A stretch of 64,000 nucleotides of DNA from an uncultured Bacilli bacterium (lineage in GTDB: Bacteria; Bacillota_I; Bacilli_A; RF39; UBA660): NCBI GenBank assembly GCA_934162195.1, contig CAKPHO010000001.1, forward strand, positions 116,398 through 180,397. Direction: 5' to 3'. The translations under genes were made by a program, and so were the position numbers. Below the pieces are notes generated by a model that was not told the DNA's origin, did not search any database, and worked only from the letters and a program-made list of their open reading frames with translations. Positions 24,435-33,200 of the stretch are shown piece by piece. Numbering within the stretch: the stretch's first letter is position 1; each line of letters opens with the position of its first letter.

Positions 24435-25964
24435 TTGAATGATAAAATAAATTGTTTCTATTTAGATGAGCAACAGCAAAATATTGTCTTAGATGAAAGT
24501 GATAGACTTTTAATAGTCGCAGGCGCCGGAAGTGGTAAAACATTGACAATATTGGGTAAAATCAATTATTTAATAAAATATAAAAATATTTCTCCTGATG
24601 AAATCTTATGTATTTCTTTTACTCGAGATAGTTCTAAAGGATTGAAAGATAAAATAAAAAAAGAGTTTAATGTTTCGATGCCAGTTTATACTTTCCATAA
24701 ACTTGCGTTAACATTATTTTCTAAAAAGTACGAGATTGCAGATAATAATTTACTATCAGACATTATTAATAACTTTTTCACAATAAAAATATTAGAATCT
24801 GATTTTCATATGAAATTACTTTTAAAATATTTTAATAACTATGAATTTTTTAATATAAAGAATAATTATTTAAAGTTTTATAATGATAATAAACAAAATA
24901 TATATCAGTTATCAAAAATATTAGAAACATTTATTAGATTATTTAAGTGTAATAATTATAAAATAGAAGATTTTAGTAGTTTTCTTAAAAAAATAAAAAG
25001 AACTATATCATATAAAAAATTTAGAAAAGAAAAAATATTTTTAATTTTTGCTTTAAATATTTATATTGAATATGAAAACTATTTAAAAGAAAATAATGAA
25101 ATAGATTTTGATGATATGATTATTAATGCAACAAAAGAAGTGGAAGACAATGGTTTAAAGAATAAATTTGACTATGTAATAATTGATGAGTATCAAGATA
25201 CATCAGTAATTAGATTTAATTTAATTAAAAGTATTTTAGAAAAAAGCCAAGCTAAATTAATGGTTGTTGGAGATGATTTTCAATCTATATATCGTTTTAA
25301 TGGATGCGATATATCTTTGTTTTTAAATTTTAAAGATATGTTTAAACGAGCAAAGGTATTAAAAATAGAAACAACGTATCGTAATAGTCAGGAACTTGTA
25401 GATGTTGCAGGAAAGTTTATTATGAATAATAAATACCAAATTAAAAAAGATTTGGTGTCACACAAACACAATATAAAACCAGTGAAAATAATCAAATATA
25501 AAGATAGAAAAGGTATTCTTTTAAAAATAATAAATTTGATTACAAAGGAGAATAGTTCAATAATGATCTTAGGTCGAAACAATAATGACATTAATTACTA
25601 TGTAGATGAGAATTTTAAAGTAGAAAAAGATGGCGTAATAAGTTTAAAAAATAGAAATATAGATCTTAGATATCTAACAGTTCATAAGTCAAAAGGACTA
25701 GAAGCTGATAATGTTATTGTTATTAATATGAATAATGATAAACTTGGTTTCCCGAGTCAGATTGAAGAAGATAAAATTTTAAGGTTGGTAAATAAAAGCA
25801 AAGAAAACTTTTCATTTGAAGAAGAACGAAGATTATTTTATGTCGCTCTTACGAGGACCAAAAATAACGTTTATTTGTTAACGCAAAAAAATAAAGAATC
25901 TATCTTTATTAAGGAATTAGAAAAAGAACACAAAAAAAATATAGAGATAATAAATTATAACTAA
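24435..25964 (+). CDS. UvrD/Rep-type superfamily 1 DNA helicase (short form)
   Basis: A superfamily 1 helicase of about 509 residues. Motifs in order: VAGAGSGKT (Walker A), ISFTRDSSKGLKDK, IDEYQDTSV (Walker B), VGDDFQSIYRF (III), TTYRNSQEL (IV), TVHKSKGLEADNVIV (V), and EERRLFYVALTRTKN (VI). It is shorter than UvrD/PcrA (about 720) because the 1B and 2B parts are reduced. It should unwind DNA 3-prime to 5-prime with ATP; the pathway is unknown. The frame opens with GTG at 24426, but GGGTGAT looks like the ribosome site for TTG at 24435, with a spacing like other genes here; this start is a judgement. Confidence 0.85.
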   Translation: MNDKINCFYLDEQQQNIVLDESDRLLIVAGAGSGKTLTILGKINYLIKYKNISPDEILCISFTRDSSKGLKDKIKKEFNVSMPVYTFHKLALTLFSKKYEIADNNLLSDIINNFFTIKILESDFHMKLLLKYFNNYEFFNIKNNYLKFYNDNKQNIYQLSKILETFIRLFKCNNYKIEDFSSFLKKIKRTISYKKFRKEKIFLIFALNIYIEYENYLKENNEIDFDDMIINATKEVEDNGLKNKFDYVIIDEYQDTSVIRFNLIKSILEKSQAKLMVVGDDFQSIYRFNGCDISLFLNFKDMFKRAKVLKIETTYRNSQELVDVAGKFIMNNKYQIKKDLVSHKHNIKPVKIIKYKDRKGILLKIINLITKENSSIMILGRNNNDINYYVDENFKVEKDGVISLKNRNIDLRYLTVHKSKGLEADNVIVINMNNDKLGFPSQIEEDKILRLVNKSKENFSFEEERRLFYVALTRTKNNVYLLTQKNKESIFIKELEKEHKKNIEIINYN

Positions 25965-26006
25965 AAAATGTATGATGTGTTATAATAATGTGAGTGGAGG
26001 GATATT

Positions 26007-26747
26007 ATGTCTAATAAAGTAGTATTAATAACAGGTGCAAGTAGAGGAATCGGAGCAGAAGCAGCTAAAGTATTTGCTAGCAATAATTATAATGTAGTAA
26101 TAAATTATAATAATAGTCCTGATGTAGCACTTAAATTAAAAGAAGAAATAGAAAATAAATATCATGTAATAGCGATATGTATTAAATGTGATGTTTCAAA
26201 TGAATTAGAAGTAAAAAGTATGGTGGAAAAAGCTATCGATACATTTGGACATATAGATGTGTTAGTTAATAATGCCGGTATTGCTATTGATACAACTTTT
26301 GAAGATAAAACAGCAGAAAATTTTAGAAAGATTTTAGATACTAATTTAATAGGAACATTTATTGTTAGTAAATGTGCTGGTAAAAATATGTTAGAAAATA
26401 AAAGTGGCGCAATTATTAATGTTGCATCGACTAATGGAATAGACACAATATATCCTGAGAGTTTAGATTATGATGCATCAAAAGCAGGAGTAATATCTTT
26501 AACTAAGAACTTAGCTCTACAATATGCCCCTTATATAAGAGTTAATGCTGTAGCGCCAGGTTGGGTTAATACAGATATGAATAAAGAACTAGACCAAGCT
26601 TTTATTGAAAAAGAAAATGAAAAAATACTATTAAATAGATTTGCACAACCTGAAGAAATTGCTAAAGTTATTTACTTTTTAGCAACTCCAGATGCAAGTT
26701 ATATAAATTCAGAAGTAATTAGAATAGATGGAGGATTTAAATGTTAG
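26007..26747 (+). CDS. Short-chain dehydrogenase/reductase, FabG-like
   Basis: A 246-residue SDR with a complete classical active site: ITGASRGIGAEA (NAD(P)-binding Gly motif), VLVNNAGIAI (NNAG), IINVASTNG (Ser) and YDASKAGV (Tyr-xxx-Lys), followed by the usual NAVAPGWVNTDM. The length and the ending YINSEVIRIDGGF fit 3-oxoacyl-ACP reductase FabG, but no other fatty acid genes lie nearby, so the substrate is uncertain. It overlaps the downstream YnbB-like gene by 7 nt and carries that gene's GGAGG site in its own end, so the two act together. Ribosome site TGGAGGG; extended -10 at 25981-25986. Confidence 0.85.
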   Translation: MSNKVVLITGASRGIGAEAAKVFASNNYNVVINYNNSPDVALKLKEEIENKYHVIAICIKCDVSNELEVKSMVEKAIDTFGHIDVLVNNAGIAIDTTFEDKTAENFRKILDTNLIGTFIVSKCAGKNMLENKSGAIINVASTNGIDTIYPESLDYDASKAGVISLTKNLALQYAPYIRVNAVAPGWVNTDMNKELDQAFIEKENEKILLNRFAQPEEIAKVIYFLATPDASYINSEVIRIDGGFKC

Positions 26748-27991
26748 AAGAATTCAAAATAAATGATAAAGTTTTAAGTTTATCTAAAGAAATAGAACCA
26801 GAATTAAATGTTGAATTTAAAAAAATTGATGAGATATGTGAAATCAATAGTTTAAAGGTACTTTCTGCTTTTCATAAGCATCAACTTTCTGATTCACATT
26901 TTAATCAAACAACAGGTTATGGATATGATGATTTAGGAAGAGATGCTTTAGAGCAAGTTTATGCAACTATTTTTAAAGCGGAGGATGCATTAGTTAGAAC
27001 ACAATTTATTTCTGGTACTCATGCTTTAACAGTAACTCTTTTCGGACTTTTAAGACCAAATGATACTTTGCTTTCTATTACGGGAAAACCATATGATACA
27101 TTAGATGAAGTAATTGGTATTGTTCCAAATAACAGTTCTTTAAAATCATTTAATATTAACTATGAACAAATTGATCTTGTTGATAATGATTTTGATTATG
27201 AAAAAATAGAAAAAAAATTAAAAGAAAAATTTATTAAAGTAATAGAAATTCAAAGATCAAAAGGATATTCTACAAGAAAGAGTATTGTTATAAGTAAGGT
27301 AGAAAAAGTAATTAAATTAATAAAAGAAGTATCTCCAGAGACTATCGTTATGATAGATAATTGTTATTGCGAATTTGTTTCAGATAGAGAACCTATTGAA
27401 GTAGGCGCTGATATTGCTGTAGGTTCACTTATTAAAAATTTAGGTGGAGGAATAGCTCCAAACGGTGCTTATGTTGTTGGAAGAAAAGATTTAGTAGAAT
27501 TAGTTGCGGAAAGATTAACTGCTCCTGGAGAAGGTAAAGAAGTTGGACCTTCGTTAGGAATGAATAAGTCTTTAATTCAAGGATTGTTTATGGCACCTAG
27601 TGTTGTAGCTAGTAGTTTAAAAACTGCAGTATTTGCAAGTTTGATGTTAGAAAAATTAGGGTATGCTGTTGAACCAAAATATAATGAAGAAAGAGCTGAT
27701 ATAGTTCAAAACATTATATTTAAAGATTCTGAAAAATTAGTAAGATATTGTCAAGGAATTCAACAAGCTTCACCAATTGATTCTCACGTGACTCCAGAAC
27801 CATGGGATATGCCAGGATATACTGATAAGGTAATTATGGCTGCAGGAACATTTACTCAAGGATCATCAATTGAGCTTTCATGCGATGGACCTATTAGAGA
27901 TCCTTATATTGCATATGAACAAGGTGGACTTACTTATGAATATGGTAAAATAGGAGTTATGAAAGCTATATCAAACTTATTAAATCAGTAG
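26741..27991 (+). CDS. ynbB: YnbB-like PLP-dependent C-S lyase family protein (aluminium resistance family)
   Basis: A 416-residue fold-type I PLP enzyme. SDSHFNQTTGYGYDDLGRD, RTQFISGTHALTVTLFGLL, VMIDNCYCEFV and GSLIKNLGGGIAPNGAYVV (with the PLP lysine in SLIKN) match the methionine gamma-lyase-related family annotated as aluminium resistance protein or YnbB in Bacillus. The physiological substrate is not established. The ATG follows GGAGG located in the end of the SDR gene, with a 7-nt overlap. Pairing with an oxidoreductase is suggestive but unexplained. About 110 bp after it hold no gene that I can see. Confidence 0.88.
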   Translation: MLEEFKINDKVLSLSKEIEPELNVEFKKIDEICEINSLKVLSAFHKHQLSDSHFNQTTGYGYDDLGRDALEQVYATIFKAEDALVRTQFISGTHALTVTLFGLLRPNDTLLSITGKPYDTLDEVIGIVPNNSSLKSFNINYEQIDLVDNDFDYEKIEKKLKEKFIKVIEIQRSKGYSTRKSIVISKVEKVIKLIKEVSPETIVMIDNCYCEFVSDREPIEVGADIAVGSLIKNLGGGIAPNGAYVVGRKDLVELVAERLTAPGEGKEVGPSLGMNKSLIQGLFMAPSVVASSLKTAVFASLMLEKLGYAVEPKYNEERADIVQNIIFKDSEKLVRYCQGIQQASPIDSHVTPEPWDMPGYTDKVIMAAGTFTQGSSIELSCDGPIRDPYIAYEQGGLTYEYGKIGVMKAISNLLNQ

Positions 27992-28050
27992 AAATAATGT
28001 ACGATAAATCTTTTGAACATTTTTTAAATTCACAGTATATAAAAACAGTA

Positions 28051-28079
28051 TTAAAATAATATTTATTTTGTGATATAAT
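28051..28079 (+). promoter_or_regulatory. SigA promoter of the coiled-coil membrane protein gene
   Basis: TTAAAA (28051-28056), 17-bp spacer, TATAAT (28074-28079) with TGA directly before it (extended -10). The -35 is weak. Confidence 0.5.
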
Positions 28080-28098
28080 TAAATTAGGAGTGAAGATT

Positions 28099-28851
28099 AT
28101 GGAAAAGAAAGAATTGTTAAACGAAGAGAATTATGAAAAAACTAAAAAGAAAATTACTACAATATCTTTAATAGTACTTATTGTTGCATTATTAATAGGT
28201 GGTTCATTAATAGCACTTGGTATTATTAAAACAAACACATCTAAGAAAAATGCTGAAAAGATAAATCAAGAAAGATATAATGTTGCATATCAAGAATCTC
28301 AAAAGCAAGTTGCACAAACAGAACAAAGATTAAAAGAAATAGCTAGTGAAAAAGAATCATTAAATTTACAATATGATGCTAAAAATCAAGAGTGTGATTC
28401 TCTAGATATGAGTGCCAAAGATTGGTATTCAAAAGTTAATCAATGTCGTAGAGATGCTAGTGCAATTAGATCTAAAATTACTGATTTAGAAACAGAAGAA
28501 TTTAAATTAAACAATAAAAATCATACTGTTTATTATGATAAAGTTGAAGCTAAAAATTATATTCCTTTATCTGTATTTGGTGGAGTAATATTATTTATTG
28601 GTGGGATGATTTCATTATCAATTTATTTAATAGCTAAAAAAAGAGATATCAGTGCTTTTGCAATTCAACAATCAATGCCTTTAGCACAAGAAGCTATTGA
28701 AAAAATGGCTCCAACAATTGGTGAAGCGGGGAAAACAGTTATTGATAAGGTTGGACCATCTATAGGAAATACTGCTGGTAGTATTGCCAAAGGTATAACA
28801 AAAGGTATCAAAGACGGATTAAAAGACGAAGATGAAAGCGATGAAAAATAG
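28099..28851 (+). CDS. Two-helix membrane protein with coiled coil, unknown
   Basis: 250 residues from the ATG at 28099, which follows TTAGGAGTGA; the GTG at 28090 lies inside that site. Layout: a short charged N-terminus, a membrane helix (about 20-43), a coiled coil rich in Gln, Lys and Glu (about 50-140, with cysteines in QECDSLD and NQCRRDA), a second membrane helix (about 157-178), then a cytoplasmic tail with Gly-rich amphipathic stretches (GEAGKTVIDKVGPSIGNTAG) and an acidic end (DEDESDEK). The coiled coil would face outward. I do not recognise a family. It is a single-gene unit between a promoter and a terminator, just upstream of clpB. Confidence 0.6.
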   Translation: MEKKELLNEENYEKTKKKITTISLIVLIVALLIGGSLIALGIIKTNTSKKNAEKINQERYNVAYQESQKQVAQTEQRLKEIASEKESLNLQYDAKNQECDSLDMSAKDWYSKVNQCRRDASAIRSKITDLETEEFKLNNKNHTVYYDKVEAKNYIPLSVFGGVILFIGGMISLSIYLIAKKRDISAFAIQQSMPLAQEAIEKMAPTIGEAGKTVIDKVGPSIGNTAGSIAKGITKGIKDGLKDEDESDEK

Positions 28852-28873
28852 GCGATGGATTTATCGCTTTTTT
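28852..28873 (+). terminator. Rho-independent terminator before clpB
   Basis: GCGAT (28852-28856) pairs with ATCGC (28863-28867) and is followed by six T residues. It isolates the CIRCE-controlled clpB unit. Confidence 0.65.
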
Positions 28874-28888
28874 CATATTTTGTCGAAA

Positions 28889-28915
28889 TTAGCACTTTCT
28901 ATTGACAAGTGCTAA
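28889..28915. promoter_or_regulatory. CIRCE operator (HrcA binding site)
   Basis: TTAGCACTT - 9-bp spacer - AAGTGCTAA, a perfect inverted repeat differing from the CIRCE consensus (TTAGCACTC-N9-GAGTGCTAA) only in the innermost base of each arm. It overlaps the -35 element of the clpB promoter, so HrcA binding would block transcription until heat or misfolded protein titrates it. hrcA itself is not in the window. Confidence 0.93.
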
Positions 28916-28930
28916 TTTTTTGAGTATAAT
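28902..28930 (+). promoter_or_regulatory. Consensus SigA promoter of clpB
   Basis: TTGACA (28902-28907), 17-bp spacer, TATAAT (28925-28930): a full consensus promoter whose -35 lies inside the CIRCE repeat. Strong when derepressed. Confidence 0.9.
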
Positions 28931-28952
28931 TATAATGGAAGAGGTGATATTT

Positions 28953-31052
28953 ATGTATAATAATGAAGAACAAAATGAAAATGTTTTAGAAAAATATGGA
29001 CGAAATATCATAGAAGATGTAAAAAATAGAAAAATAGATCCTGTAATAGGACGTGATGAAGAAATCAGAAGTATTACAAGAATTTTATCAAGAAAAACAA
29101 AGAATAATCCTGTATTAATTGGTGAACCTGGTGTAGGTAAAACAGCTATTGTTGAGGGACTTGCTCTTCGTATTGTTAAAGGAGATGTTCCTGCAAGCCT
29201 AAAAGATAAAATTATTTGGGAGTTAGATATGGCTTCTTTAATTGCTGGTGCTAAATACCGTGGTGAATTTGAAGAGAGATTAAAAAATGTCTTAAATGAA
29301 GTAAAAAAATCAGAAGGCAAAATAATAATGTTTATTGATGAAATTCACACAATAGTTGGTAGTGGTGCAATGGAAGGTGCTATGGATACATCTAACATCT
29401 TAAAACCAATGTTAGCTCGTGGAGAAATTCATGTTATAGGAGCAACTACTCTTAATGAATATCGTAAATATATTGAAAAAGATGGTGCTCTTGAACGTAG
29501 ATTTCAAAGAATCTTAGTTAGCGAGCCAACTGTTGAAGACACTATTACTATACTTCGTGGTTTAAAAGAGAGATTTGAGATTCATCATGGTGTTACAATT
29601 CAAGATAAAGCTTTAATTTCTGCTGCGACACTTTCTAATAGATATATAACTGATAGATTTTTACCTGATAAAGCCATAGATTTAGTTGATGAAGCATGTG
29701 CGACTATTCGTGTTCAAATGGATTCGGTACCAACTTCACTTGATGTTTTAACGCGTGAAATCATGCGTTTAGAAATTGAAAGGGAAGCTATCAAAAAAGA
29801 AAAAGATGAATTATCTAAAAAAAGAGTTGAGATGATTGATAAATCTTTAGGTGAATTAAAAATAAAAGAACGTGATTTAACAGCCGCTTGGAATAAAGAA
29901 AAGAATATCAATGATGATATTAAAAAGAAAAAAGCTGAAATAGAAAAAGCACGTTTTGAATTAGAACAAGCTGAAAACAGATATGATTTAGAAACCGCAG
30001 CTAAATTAAGACATGGTACTATTCCAAGATTAGAAAAAGAACTTGCAGAATTTAATACTGTGGAAAAAAATAAATTATTAAGTGATACAGTTACTAGTGA
30101 AGATATAGCTAAAGTAATATCAAAATGGACTAATATTCCAATTGCTAAATTAGTAAGTAGTGAAAAAGAAAAATTATTACACTTAGAAGATAATTTAGCA
30201 AAACGAGTAAAAGGTCAAGATGAAGCTTTAAAACTTGTTAGTGATGCTATTTTAAAATCACGTAGTGGTATAAAGGATCCAAATAGACCAATTGGTTCAT
30301 TTATGTTTCTAGGTCCAACAGGCGTAGGTAAAACTGAAGTAGCTCGATCTTTAGCATATGAACTTTTTGATGATGAGAAACATATGATAAGGATTGATAT
30401 GAGTGAATATATGGAAAAATTCTCAGTTTCTAGACTTATAGGAGCGCCTCCAGGATATGTTGGATACGAAGAAGGTGGACAATTAACTGAAGCCGTCAGA
30501 AGAAATCCATATAGTATTGTTTTATTTGATGAAATAGAAAAAGCTCATCCAGAAGTATTGAATTTATTATTACAAATTTTAGATGAGGGAAGAGTTACTG
30601 ATTCAAATGGTCGTACAGTTGACTTTAAAAATACTATAATTATTATGACATCAAATTTAGGTAGTGAATATATCTTAGATGGTCATGATGAAAAAGTAAT
30701 GGAAGAATTACAACATCATTTCCGCCCAGAATTTATTAATCGTATTGATGAAATAATTATCTTCAAAAAATTATCTAAGTCTGTTTTATATGATATTTTA
30801 GATAAAATAGTTGGTGAGATAGAATTTAGATTAAAAGACTCTAACATAAAAATACATTTGACAGAAAAAGCTAAAGCTTATTTCATTGATAATGGTTTCG
30901 ATGAATACTATGGAGCTCGTCCATTGAAACGTCTTGTCAGTCGTGAACTTGAAACATTACTTGCTCATATGATTATTAATAATGAAGTAGTTTATGGACA
31001 AGAATTAATTGTTGATGTTAAAGACGACAAAGTTGTTATTAACAAAAAATAA
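28953..31052 (+). CDS. clpB: ClpB disaggregase lacking the N-terminal domain
   Basis: 699 residues from the ATG at 28953, after GAAGAGGTGAT; the frame is open from 28902 but that region is promoter. AAA-1 has [13 protein letters not shown] and [10 protein letters not shown]; a complete ClpB-type coiled-coil M domain follows (about 245-370, with [18 protein letters not shown]); AAA-2 has [22 protein letters not shown] and [20 protein letters not shown]. The usual N domain of about 150 residues is absent, as in the short ClpB forms of several Gram-positives and Mycoplasma. With DnaK it should thread aggregated proteins through its pore. It is under CIRCE control. Confidence 0.93.
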   Translation: MYNNEEQNENVLEKYGRNIIEDVKNRKIDPVIGRDEEIRSITRILSRKTKNNPVLIGEPGVGKTAIVEGLALRIVKGDVPASLKDKIIWELDMASLIAGAKYRGEFEERLKNVLNEVKKSEGKIIMFIDEIHTIVGSGAMEGAMDTSNILKPMLARGEIHVIGATTLNEYRKYIEKDGALERRFQRILVSEPTVEDTITILRGLKERFEIHHGVTIQDKALISAATLSNRYITDRFLPDKAIDLVDEACATIRVQMDSVPTSLDVLTREIMRLEIEREAIKKEKDELSKKRVEMIDKSLGELKIKERDLTAAWNKEKNINDDIKKKKAEIEKARFELEQAENRYDLETAAKLRHGTIPRLEKELAEFNTVEKNKLLSDTVTSEDIAKVISKWTNIPIAKLVSSEKEKLLHLEDNLAKRVKGQDEALKLVSDAILKSRSGIKDPNRPIGSFMFLGPTGVGKTEVARSLAYELFDDEKHMIRIDMSEYMEKFSVSRLIGAPPGYVGYEEGGQLTEAVRRNPYSIVLFDEIEKAHPEVLNLLLQILDEGRVTDSNGRTVDFKNTIIIMTSNLGSEYILDGHDEKVMEELQHHFRPEFINRIDEIIIFKKLSKSVLYDILDKIVGEIEFRLKDSNIKIHLTEKAKAYFIDNGFDEYYGARPLKRLVSRELETLLAHMIINNEVVYGQELIVDVKDDKVVINKK

Positions 31053-31079
31053 AATATTGGTTTATGCCAATATTTTTTT
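31052..31079 (+). terminator. Rho-independent terminator after clpB
   Basis: AAATATTGG pairs with CCAATATTT around TTTATG, with a long T run. Confidence 0.85.
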
Positions 31080-31136
31080 GTGAAAATAATTGTTTCTTTT
31101 TTAATTAAAATAATTTATAATGTAAGTGGTGTTAAA

Positions 31137-31802
31137 ATGAAAAAAGATAATAAATTAGATATTATATATGAAGATAAATTTATAATTGTTGTTAATAAAC
31201 CGGCACATTTGTTAACAATCGCAACAGCTAAAGAAAAAGAAAAAACTTTGTATCACAAAGTAATTGAGTATGAAAAAAAGAAAAATAAAAACAATAAAAT
31301 ATTTATAGTTCATCGTTTAGATAAAGATACAAGTGGTTTAGTTTTATTTGCTAAAGATGAAAAGACAAAAATGAAATTACAGGATAATTGGGATAATGTT
31401 AGAAGAAAATATATTGCTGTTGTAGAAGGAAAAGTAGAAAAAAAGTCAGATACTATTAAAAGCTATTTAAAAGAAAATAACAACTTTATAACGGTTTCAA
31501 CAAATGATAAAAATGGTAAACTTGCTATAACAAAATATGTTCTTCTTAATACTAGTAAAGCTTATAGTTTGCTAGATATAGAAATTTTTACGGGAAGAAA
31601 AAATCAAATTAGGGTCCATATGAATGACTTAAATCATCCTATTATTGGTGATAAAAAGTATGGTGCAAAAACTAATCCATTAAAACGTCTAGGACTTCAT
31701 GCATATTACTTAGAATTTACACACCCGGTTACTAAAAAGGTGATAACTTTAGAAACAAAGTTTCCAGAACAATTTATTAATATGTTTAGTAAAAAGAATT
31801 AA
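31137..31802 (+). CDS. RluA-family pseudouridine synthase
   Basis: 221 residues from the ATG at 31137 (after AGTGGTGTTAAA); the frame opens at a GTG at 31080 directly after the clpB terminator, which is unlikely as a start. The RluA family block IFIVHRLDKDTSGLVLFAKD carries the catalytic Asp, preceded by VVNKPAHLLTIATA and followed by GRKNQIRVHMNDLNHPIIGD and RLGLHAYYLEFTHP. It lacks an S4 domain, so it is closer to the short RluA/TruC-like forms that modify rRNA or tRNA; the target uridine cannot be told. It has its own terminator and looks like a single-gene unit. Confidence 0.88.
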   Translation: MKKDNKLDIIYEDKFIIVVNKPAHLLTIATAKEKEKTLYHKVIEYEKKKNKNNKIFIVHRLDKDTSGLVLFAKDEKTKMKLQDNWDNVRRKYIAVVEGKVEKKSDTIKSYLKENNNFITVSTNDKNGKLAITKYVLLNTSKAYSLLDIEIFTGRKNQIRVHMNDLNHPIIGDKKYGAKTNPLKRLGLHAYYLEFTHPVTKKVITLETKFPEQFINMFSKKN

Positions 31803-31809
31803 AAGTAAT

Positions 31810-31842
31810 AAAATTGCAAAATATATATAGTTTTGCAATTTT
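31810..31842 (+). terminator. Rho-independent terminator
   Basis: AAAATTGCAAAA (31810-31821) pairs with TTTTGCAATTTT (31831-31842) around a 9-nt AT loop. Confidence 0.8.
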
Positions 31843-31886
31843 TGTATGTAAATTTAAATATTGACAATTATAATACTGGTGATATT

Positions 31887-33182
31887 ATGATATCTAATCA
31901 TATTGAAAATGAAAAAGAAGTAATTTTATATCTAAATTTTAATTATGAAATTGGTAGTTTTAATAAAGAAAAAGCATCAAGCATAATATCAAATATGGTA
32001 AACTATTTAAAAAATAAAAAAATAGATGTAGATGGTAAAAAAATTATGCTTGTATTGGGTTCAACCTTAATTGCAACTTTTATTTATACAAATGGTACTT
32101 TTAAAAAGATAGAAACAAATAAATATTTAGCTCCAAATATTGTTTCTATTAATAGTGCTTTTGATATAGATAGTATAAAAGAAAATTTAAAGAAAACTGA
32201 AGAAAAAATAGAAACAAAAGAAAGTGGAATAACTAATATTGTTAAAACTGAACAAAAGAAAGAAAATACTAGTCAAAATAAAACAGTTACAAAAAAAGTT
32301 GAAAGTTTAAAAAAAGAAATAAATAAAAAAGAGAATAATACAATAAAAAAAGAAAATAACGAAACAAAGCAAGAATCTAAAGAGAATAAAGCTTATGTTA
32401 CAATTTATAGAAAAAGAGGAACAGTGGAGCAAATTGAATTGGAAGAATACTTGGTTGGAGTTGTAGCTGCCGAAATGCCTGCTTCTTTTAATAGTGAAGC
32501 TCTTAAAGCACAAGCTATACTGGCTCGTACATATGCTTTAAAAAAGATTAGTAAAGGTGAAAAATTAACAGATACAGTCTCTACTCAAGCGTATATAGAT
32601 AAAAATGAGATGCAAAATAAATGGGGTAATGATTATAGTAAATACTATAATAAAATAGTTTCTGCAGTAAATGGTACTAAAGGCCAAGTTGTTAAATATA
32701 AAGGTAATTATATAGAAGCTTTATATCATTCTACTAGTAATGGTAAAACAGAAAGTGCTAAAGAAGTATGGGGACAAGATATCCCTTATTTAAAATCAGT
32801 AGATAGTTCTTGGGACAAAAAAACATCTGCCTATTTAAAAATAGAGAATAAGGAAATTGATAAAGTTATGGAAATATTAGGTATAAATATCAATAAAAAT
32901 ACTAATATAGAAATACTATCTAAAGATGAAAGTGGCAGAGTGAGAAAAATAAAAGTAGAAGATAAAATATATGATGGTATTGAATTTAGAAACTTGTTTG
33001 GCTTAAGATCTACTGATTTTGATATAACAATAACAGAAAAAGGATTAGAAATTATAACGCGCGGATATGGGCATGGTGTAGGAATGAGTCAGTATGGAGC
33101 AAATGAAATGGCAAAGATGGGTTACAATTATAAAGATATAATTAATCATTATTATCAAAATGTAAAAATAACATCGCAATAA
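31887..33182 (+). CDS. Second SpoIID/LytB-domain protein with N-terminal extension
   Basis: 431 residues from the ATG at 31887 (GGTGAT ribosome site); the frame is open from 31833, which lies in the preceding terminator. Residues 1-100 are an unrecognised region starting with IENEKEVILYLNFNYEIGSF and including a hydrophobic stretch (KIMLVLGSTLIATFIYTNG) that may anchor it. A Lys/Glu/Asn-rich linker (about 105-175) leads to a full SpoIID domain: LEEYLVGVVAAEMPASF, ALKAQAILARTYA, ALYHSTSNGKTESAKEVWG and GYGHGVGMSQYGA. The catalytic Glu is kept, so it should cut glycan strands. It is distinct from the spoIID at 11280; a vegetative or LytB-like role is possible. Confidence 0.82.
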   Translation: MISNHIENEKEVILYLNFNYEIGSFNKEKASSIISNMVNYLKNKKIDVDGKKIMLVLGSTLIATFIYTNGTFKKIETNKYLAPNIVSINSAFDIDSIKENLKKTEEKIETKESGITNIVKTEQKKENTSQNKTVTKKVESLKKEINKKENNTIKKENNETKQESKENKAYVTIYRKRGTVEQIELEEYLVGVVAAEMPASFNSEALKAQAILARTYALKKISKGEKLTDTVSTQAYIDKNEMQNKWGNDYSKYYNKIVSAVNGTKGQVVKYKGNYIEALYHSTSNGKTESAKEVWGQDIPYLKSVDSSWDKKTSAYLKIENKEIDKVMEILGININKNTNIEILSKDESGRVRKIKVEDKIYDGIEFRNLFGLRSTDFDITITEKGLEIITRGYGHGVGMSQYGANEMAKMGYNYKDIINHYYQNVKITSQ

Positions 33183-33200
33183 GTGATGTTATCTTTTTTT
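33168..33200. terminator. Bidirectional terminator between convergent genes
   Basis: ATAACATC (33168-33175) pairs with GATGTTAT (33185-33192) around a 9-nt loop, with T runs on both strands. It serves the SpoIID-domain gene and rnr. Confidence 0.75.

Noticed and set aside
28902..28952. N-terminal extension of clpB to a TTG
   Set aside because: This region is the promoter and CIRCE operator; the ATG at 28953 has the ribosome site.
31833..31886. N-terminal extension of the SpoIID-domain gene
   Set aside because: It falls in the terminator of the preceding gene; the ATG at 31887 follows GGTGAT.
32173..32395. Lys/Glu-rich stretch as a separate gene or repeat array
   Set aside because: It is the in-frame low-complexity linker of the SpoIID-domain protein, without true tandem repeats.
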